A stretch of DNA of 64,000 bases from Porpolomopsis calyptriformis (lineage: Eukaryota; Basidiomycota; Agaricomycetes; Agaricales; Hygrophoraceae), in contig OX621163.1 in the NCBI GenBank assembly GCA_951640195.1, forward strand, positions 2,294,001 through 2,358,000, written 5' to 3'. A model generated the notes under the pieces. The model was given only the letters and a program-made list of their open reading frames with translations, was not told where the DNA came from and made no database searches. Below are positions 58,774 through 64,000 of this stretch, in pieces. Position numbers and translations under genes: made by a program. How positions within the stretch are numbered: position 1 is the stretch's first letter; every line of letters begins with the position of its first letter.

Positions 58774-59299
58774 TGTTATAAACCGGTTGTTCAGAATGCA
58801 TTTTACTTCAGGTGTTCTATCCCAAGAGATAAGGTATGGTTCTAAGTCCTTGTTATAAGTAGCTAATGAGGAATCAGACTTAAGGTCTGATACATACAAG
58901 AGGTACTCTTTATATACTGACTACTTATCTGTGTGAGTCAGTGTGACATAACATGTGTCAAAGATAAGAATGAGTCATCGTGATTGATGACAAATCATAA
59001 AGGGGTGAAACATGATGGAAATGAAATGTATCTGCATATGGGTAGAGTAGTGGGGAATCCCAGAGAAAGGCAATGGGGAATCCCAACGAAAGAATGTGGG
59101 GAATTGTAAGGGTTGGGGATAAGTTATCACACCTTGCTCAATACCAGGATATGCACAGAACCAATATATTGGGGCAATCTGGTATAAGTGGGAGTGGGAT
59201 GTAAACTTATTGTTTACCTAAGCATAACTGGTACTTAAGGTATCCAGTACAAATACATACAAACACAGTATGGTGGCTGTATGTAACATATCTGTTACA
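58774..59299 (-). repeat. LTR 1 (526 bp)
   Basis: On the minus strand it runs TGTAACAG ... TTTATAACA (TG...CA ends). It is preceded on that strand by a purine tract, GCCAAAGGGGGAGGA (59314-59300), the expected polypurine primer of a 3' LTR. It contains TATATAAA-type promoter sequence and GGGATTCCCC repeats. It is clearly related to LTR 2 over most of its length but well diverged. Confidence 0.75.
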
Positions 59300-60415
59300 T
59301 CCTCCCCCTTTGGCTTAACTGCTGGGGTAAGTTAAGCCTGATAGCCAGGCAGAATACACATAAAACAATCTATATACTACATAGAAAGAACTAAGAGAAA
59401 CAGAAAATTAACGCTGTAGTAATACAACTGCAGTGATGACTACATTTGTCTATAGTCTATTAGGACATCAGGTATCTCTGACATACTATCAATACATTCC
59501 TGAAGTGAAGCTGGCTCAGGTTTGGGGATTGGTGAGCCAAGTGATACTTGCTCGCTATTGCTGCCTGGTGGCACAGCGCTGTCTTGCGAATCATGCCATG
59601 AATGGTGTTGTGAGGTGTGGGACAAGTCCCAGCCATGGGGTGGTCCATGCTCAGCAAGCATGTATGTAGTTAGTCCACGCCGAGTGAACAAGTTAGATGC
59701 ATCAAACGCATCTTGAGTGATAAGGCCCATGGATGGGGTGACAGACTCGTCATTGGATGAGATATGAGATGGGGGATGTTGGTGGGGATGTCCATCCAGG
59801 AACCAGGTGTTATTTTTGTTATGAAGTGATGACAGGATGCCATTCCTTGCCAGTGTATTATGCACAGACTCTCTGTATGTCTCGAGGGAGGATAAGTCCA
59901 AGACATTACCCTGGAGGGTGTTCTCGAGCCACTGAAAGGCATAGACAAAGGCATCGTCTACCTGTTCAAACGTAACGCCTTGTCTGGCAAAGAACGGAAT
60001 GAGGGATTGTTCTGTGACATTAGGTGATCCAGAGTACTGGGCTGGTTCTCTGGGGGGTTCTGCAATAGACAGGTTCAATCCCATCACAAGTGATTGATAG
60101 CGGCCAGGCATTCCAAACAGAGGGCTGCCGCTCTGATGTATTGTGACTGTATCTGGTCAGCATCTGTCGATGATCCAGCGGGAGCACAGGTCTTAGGTGA
60201 CTTTGGTTTGTGTCGACTAACCAAAAGCATCCTGTGGAGGCTTCACAGTGAAATGCTGCCATCTCATTCCAAGCGCACTCCAGGGTGTGCAGCATGGCAG
60301 TTTATGTAGAACCAATGAGCCCACTCTTCTGGGGAGCTCATAGCGGTTGGCTGAGATGGGTTAATCCATCCAGGCACAGAAGAAGTTGGCACCTGTACAG
60401 GTGCATCGGTGGAAT
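59300..60415 (-). mobile_element. Internal region of a small LTR element (LTR 2 to LTR 1)
   Basis: About 1.1 kb between two related LTRs in the same orientation. It has a polypurine tract beside LTR 1 but no reverse transcriptase, integrase or clear primer-binding site, so it would be non-autonomous. It carries one minus-strand gene, listed separately. The bases flanking the two outer LTR ends differ, so this is not a simple recent insertion. Confidence 0.6.
59440..60341 (-). CDS. Unrecognised gene inside the LTR element
   Basis: The start MSSPEEWAHWFYINCHAAHP continues after a 51-nt GT-AG intron to a 10-nt exon (Asp-Ala-Phe) and, after a 58-nt intron, to DADQIQSQYIRAAALCLECL. A frame change follows near 60080, at AAINHL. 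The rest is one open frame with FFARQGVTFEQVDDAFVYAF, QWLENTLQGNVLDLSSLETY and RESVHNTLARNGILSSLHNK, ending EIPDVLIDYRQM. No zinc knuckle, protease or polymerase motif. It could be a divergent Gag-like protein or a captured host gene. The frame change means it is either missing an intron in my reading or is broken. Confidence 0.45.
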
Positions 60416-60815
60416 TGTTATAAACTGGTTGTCGATGAGATGGTTTTACTTCGAAGAGCTCTGTCCCAAGATGATGATAATGTCTCAAGTCCTAGTTATT
60501 GGGTTGCTAATGAGGAATCAGACTTAAAGTCTGAGTACGACTAACTAGGGGTTTATATACTGACTACGCTACTGTGGATGAGTCAGTGTTTACACAAGGA
60601 ATACATGCAATGAGTGAAGATAAGCATGATAAGGAACTCGGAGCATGTGAAGGGATGAAACATAATTGTTAGAAATGAAAAGTATCTTATCTAGGATAAA
60701 TGAAAAGATATGAAACTGTGGGGAATCCCTGGGGAATCCCAAACAAAGATAAAACTGTTCTGACTAAGCAGTAATGACTAACATAGAGAAGGAACGAAAA
60801 ATTATGTCCGTGACA
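60416..60815 (-). repeat. LTR 2 (400 bp)
   Basis: On the minus strand it starts TGTCACGGACATAA and ends TTTATAACA. It sits directly downstream of the Gypsy coding region (purine-rich AAAAAGCGAGGTGTA just before it), so it is the 3' LTR of that element. It shares with LTR 1 the TATATAAAC box, the GTCTGATTCCTCATTAG stretch and the terminal TTTATAACA. Confidence 0.75.
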
Positions 60816-63345
60816 TACACCTCGCTTTTTGGGAAATTCGACCCAAATTTCAAACTTGGGCAATGTTGGTTGTTTTGTTCTCTGAGGCCTGAGTTGAGAT
60901 TTCTTCAGTGGCGGGGGCCTTGATAACCACTGAGAGGGAAGTGATGGGGTTGATTTCCAGAGCCGCTTCGATGGGGGAAGGGGCTCAGACTGTTGTGACG
61001 TCGTCGTTGTCATCTGGGTATTCCAAATCAAGGTCGATGGGATGTTTGACTGTTCTCCCATATTCGATTAACGTCTCTGTTGTTGCGAGATCATGCTGAG
61101 CTTGGAGGAAATCTTCTCTGGAGAGTCGTTCGGCTCGATGACTCTCTTCTATGAGTTTAATGATAACAGCGCAGGTGGTAACATCGTAGCAATCTACCCA
61201 CGTTCGCTTCTTTTGTCGTTGGAGCTCCCAAGTTTTGAGCTCACTTTTGTCCCAATGGTTCTTCCAATATGAGACACTCTCTCATAACGATTTGTTCTCA
61301 GCTTGTAGGGCATCGCGTTCCTGTCGAAGTTCTCAGTTCCAGTTGCTGACACTGTTGCTATGGACTGTGAGACAGGAAATGGTGACGGTGGGATCTTTGG
61401 GGGGAGGAGTTCAGATTTCGAAGAAGTCTTCCACTCAAGCATGGGCCTGTTGATGTAATTGCCAAGTGGAGGAAGTAGAAGTGGAAGGACTGGGGGTTGG
61501 GGATTGGATGGCGGATGAAGGGATTTGTCCAGCACATCGGATGGCGATTTGTCAGTCGGGGGTGGAAGTATGAGAGGCGGGCATTGTTAAATGATGACTT
61601 TCGATGTTGGTTTTGGGAACAACAGTATTGTCGAAAGTGGGGAAAGATTAGATGGAGACGTATCAACATCTCTGAGTTTATAAGCACCTCTCGGATCTAA
61701 GAATAGAATTCAAAAAATGGACAGCTGGAATGATGACAAATGAGTTAAGTTGCCATTTGAATTGAGTCTTCATAAGTCTTCACAATTTCCTTGGCATGTC
61801 GTAAGATGTTCAATCGTCCTTCCCAAGTGGCTTCTTCGATCGGATAACCTTTCCATTTGACGAAATATTTTTGTTAGCGTTTAGCTCCAGAGTGTTGAAG
61901 AATAGATTCAACTTCATATTCTTCTTCATTCTCGATCAGATCTGGGGGAGGTCAAGATGTATTAGTGATATCAGGGTGGAGCGACTTATCTTCGATGTTA
62001 GGTCTCAGGAGTGATATGTGAAAAACTGGGTGGAGCTTCCAAGTTCTGGGGATCTCGATAAGATAAGCAAATCCGATACTTGTTTTAGGATCTTGAATGG
62101 TCCAGTTCTTCTATTATCCAGCTTCTTGGCAGGTCGAGTTGTCTTGATGTTTTTGGTATCTAACCAAACCAAATCTCCAACTTTGAAGGAAGGAGCAAGT
62201 TTCTGTTTTTGATTGGCATACTTCTTCATTGATTCTGCGGCATGTGATAGTGATTCGCCAGCATTCTTCTGAGCACGCGTGAGACATTCGTGAAAGGTGT
62301 TTGCTGCGGGGACGTTACTCAGGGATTCAATAGTGATCGGCAGATAAGGGTGATGGCCATATTCTAAATTGAAGGGTGATTGTGAAGTGGCAGAGTGTTG
62401 TCGATTGTTATAAGCGAATTTGGTGGAAGCCAGCCATTCAGACCAGTTGTCTTGTATAAAATTGGTATAGAACCATAGGTAGACTTCGAGTTCTTGGTTC
62501 GTTTGTTTGGTCTGACTATTGGTTTCGGGATGATAAGCAGTAGACAGTCCAGATATGGTTCCTAGAAGTTTGTTGAGGGCTTCAGTGAATTTCGATGCAA
62601 ATTGAACTCCACGATCAGAAATGATCTTCTTTGGCCATCCATGGTGTTTCCAGATGTGATCACGGAAGAGTCGGGCAGCACCTTCTGATGAAAGATTGGA
62701 AGTCATTGGAATAAAGTGGGCACGTTTCGTAAAGCGATTGACGACTACCATCACGGCATCGTATCCAAGTGAGTCAGGTAGTTGAACGATGAGATTGATG
62801 GTTATCTTGGTCCATGGTTCAGTAGTGGGGGGTATAGGTTGTAGAAGTCCTGTCAGCTTCGAGGGGTAGTTCTTGTTTTGTTGACAAGCAGGGCAGGGCC
62901 GTATGTAGTTAATGACGTCTTGAGAGACACCATCCCAAACAAAGTTTCGGAGCACCAGCTCCTTCATCTTCTCAATGCCAGGGTGTCCAGCATGGGGGTA
63001 GGCATGGGACAGTTGTATTATGTCTGTGCACAAAGATACTTCCTCCAGCACCACAATTCGACCTTCAACATTGCGAACCAACCCATCGGCTTGGTTGCAA
63101 AACAATGAGGTATCCTCGATTTTCTGTGAGATCTCATTCAGTATCAGTAGCTTGAAGCATAATCTTGTGAAAAAGTCCAGTTTCGAAAGTTTGACGATCG
63201 AATTGATCCAGTGATCATTTGCGATTAAAATCTCATTTTCCACCTCGCCTTTACCTCCGTCGAAATAATCCAGGCATCTGGACAATCCATTGGCTTTGTT
63301 CTTTCTCCCTGGGATGTACTTGTCAGAGATATATTTTTTCCTTTT
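60816..63345 (-). mobile_element. Decayed chromodomain Gypsy (Ty3-type) retrotransposon
   Basis: The 3' part of a Gypsy/chromovirus element on the minus strand: end of RNase H, integrase, chromodomain, a long C-terminal region (about 61700-60816) and the 3' LTR. Gag, protease and reverse transcriptase are absent, cut off at about 63345 where unrelated LTR-like sequence begins. Confidence 0.85.
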
Positions 63346-63366
63346 CCTTTGCTTGTCTATTCCCAT
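61740..63366 (-). pseudogene. Gypsy pol fragment: integrase plus chromodomain, inactivated
   Basis: From the right: RNase H tail KYIPGRKNKANGLSR; zinc-binding HHCC domain (LSHAYPHAGHPGIEKM ... CPACQQNK); integrase core with WTKITINLIVQLPDS, HHGWPKKIISDRGVQFAS and NQELEVYLWF. The first acidic residue of the D-D-E triad is Asn (ITINLI instead of the usual ITIDLI-type). A frameshift near 62080 separates the core from TWKLHPVFHISLLRP. Stops interrupt the chromodomain region: TGA at 61952-61954, TAA at 61874-61876. The chromodomain reads EYEVESILQHSGAKR then QKYFVKWKGYPIEEATWE. It cannot encode an active integrase. Confidence 0.88.
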
Positions 63367-64000
63367 TTACATCAGACAGTTTACACCAATAGCCGCTTAG
63401 CCACCCAAACTCCGCTTAGTAATACAAGGTGACCAAGCCATATCTATATTTAGTCAACCATCACTCTCCTTATCTACATGACTCATCCATAGTCGTTACG
63501 ACTCACACATAGTCAATATGACTCATACTTAGCTAGTATATAAAGCTAGCAGTAGATAGACTTAGGATAAGTCTGTTTCTTTCGTTAACACCCCAATCAG
63601 TAGTCTTCCAACCCTTTAAAACCCTACACCCAGAGCCTGAAGTAAAACCTTGCAATCAACCCTAGACTGCCGTCTAACAAGAAACAGACTTCCTTCTTGC
63701 TCACTCCACGCTATACAACCCCTACTCTGTCTGGCCAGTGCTGAAGGTCTTCACCCACGAGATCAATTTCACCACCCAGACATTAACATCGATTAGGCTT
63801 GCTCTCTCCCCTTGTATTCCCGTCAAGCCCCCCAATATCCAACTGCCACCGTTCCACCAATGGTTTTGACTCGTTCATCATCCACTATCCCTCACCCTGC
63901 TATCCCTCTCTCCCAGGAAGGCTCTCTCCCTCCTGCCCCAGCTCCCATCCTCGACGAGACGGTTGACCCTGCCCAAGAAGAAGAAGAACAAGAAGAAGAA
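63346..64000 (+). mobile_element. 5' end of a second LTR retrotransposon (runs off right edge)
   Basis: Unrelated sequence replaces the Gypsy pol from about 63340. It carries repeated ATGACTCAT/ACGACTCA motifs, a TATATAAAG box (about 63536-63544), a long CT-rich leader, then a Gag-like ATG at 63860 on the + strand. This fits a 5' LTR and leader of an element inserted into the Gypsy copy. The left LTR end is not fixed; a TGTCAG near 63326 is one candidate. Confidence 0.55.
63860..64000 (+). CDS. Gag-like polyprotein, N-terminus (partial)
   Basis: Open to the window edge (47 codons). It starts MVLTRSSSTIPHPAIPLSQ and runs into Pro-rich and then Glu-rich sequence (DETVDPAQEEEEQEEE). Position after a TATA box and long leader, and the Arg-Ser-Ser start, are typical of retrotransposon Gag. 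The call depends on context, since no capsid or zinc-knuckle region is visible. Confidence 0.5.
   Translation, partial: MVLTRSSSTIPHPAIPLSQEGSLPPAPAPILDETVDPAQEEEEQEEE

Overview
The window is a gene-dense stretch of a filamentous basidiomycete genome, most likely an agaricomycete. Nearly every gene is split by many short GT-AG introns (about 40-80 nt), intergenic gaps are short, and the gene set fits: fungal AP-3, an FlbA/Sst2-type RGS protein, a Zn2Cys6 factor, Nup120, UDP-glucuronate decarboxylase, the ergosterol enzyme ERG27 and paired Rds1/ferritin-like secreted proteins. I cannot name a species. Splice sites were read by eye, so exon ends are approximate unless stated.

Layout. 1-1478 (-) hexokinase, running off the left edge; 1545-3456 (+) AP-3 mu; 4280-5855 (-) ATF/CREB-type bZIP factor; 6203-6983 (+) ATP synthase subunit d; 7108-7983 (-) isochorismatase-like hydrolase; 8357-12037 (+) large unrecognised coiled-coil protein; 12366-12859 (+) NDUFA4/MLRQ-like 82-residue protein with an 11-nt micro-exon; 12940-14422 (+) D-arabinose dehydrogenase; 14690-16828 (-) STI1 with a heat-shock element; 17429-20284 (+) Zn2Cys6 factor; 20569-25220 (-) Nup120. 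A gene-poor 2.4 kb follows.

27619-28160 (+) conserved hypothetical; 28357-29603 (-) membrane-anchored cytochrome b5/MAPR protein; 30167-32265 (-) RGS protein; 33846-34891 (+) small coiled-coil protein; 35297-37315 (+) alpha/beta-hydrolase-fold protein that appears to lack catalytic residues; 37499-39169 (-) UXS1. 39256-49722 is rich in ribosome and tRNA maturation genes: bystin/ENP1, NOP9, NCS6/CTU1 and NOP58, with ERG27 among them. Three head-to-head pairs share very short promoters (58-86 bp): hexokinase/APM3, UXS1/ENP1 and NOP9/NCS6.

50758-54287 is a tandem pair of secreted ferritin-like (EXXH di-iron) proteins. Beyond them gene density drops: a cryptic four-exon gene (55464-56133, -), an 87-bp hairpin (56279-56365) and a secreted type I membrane protein (56798-57892). 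From 58774 to the right edge the DNA is mobile-element derived: two diverged LTRs flanking an internal region with an unrecognised, apparently intron-containing gene; a decayed chromodomain Gypsy element on the minus strand whose integrase has lost its first catalytic Asp; and the start of another LTR element on the plus strand (Gag-like ORF from 63860) that truncates the Gypsy pol. No tRNA, rRNA or CRISPR was found.
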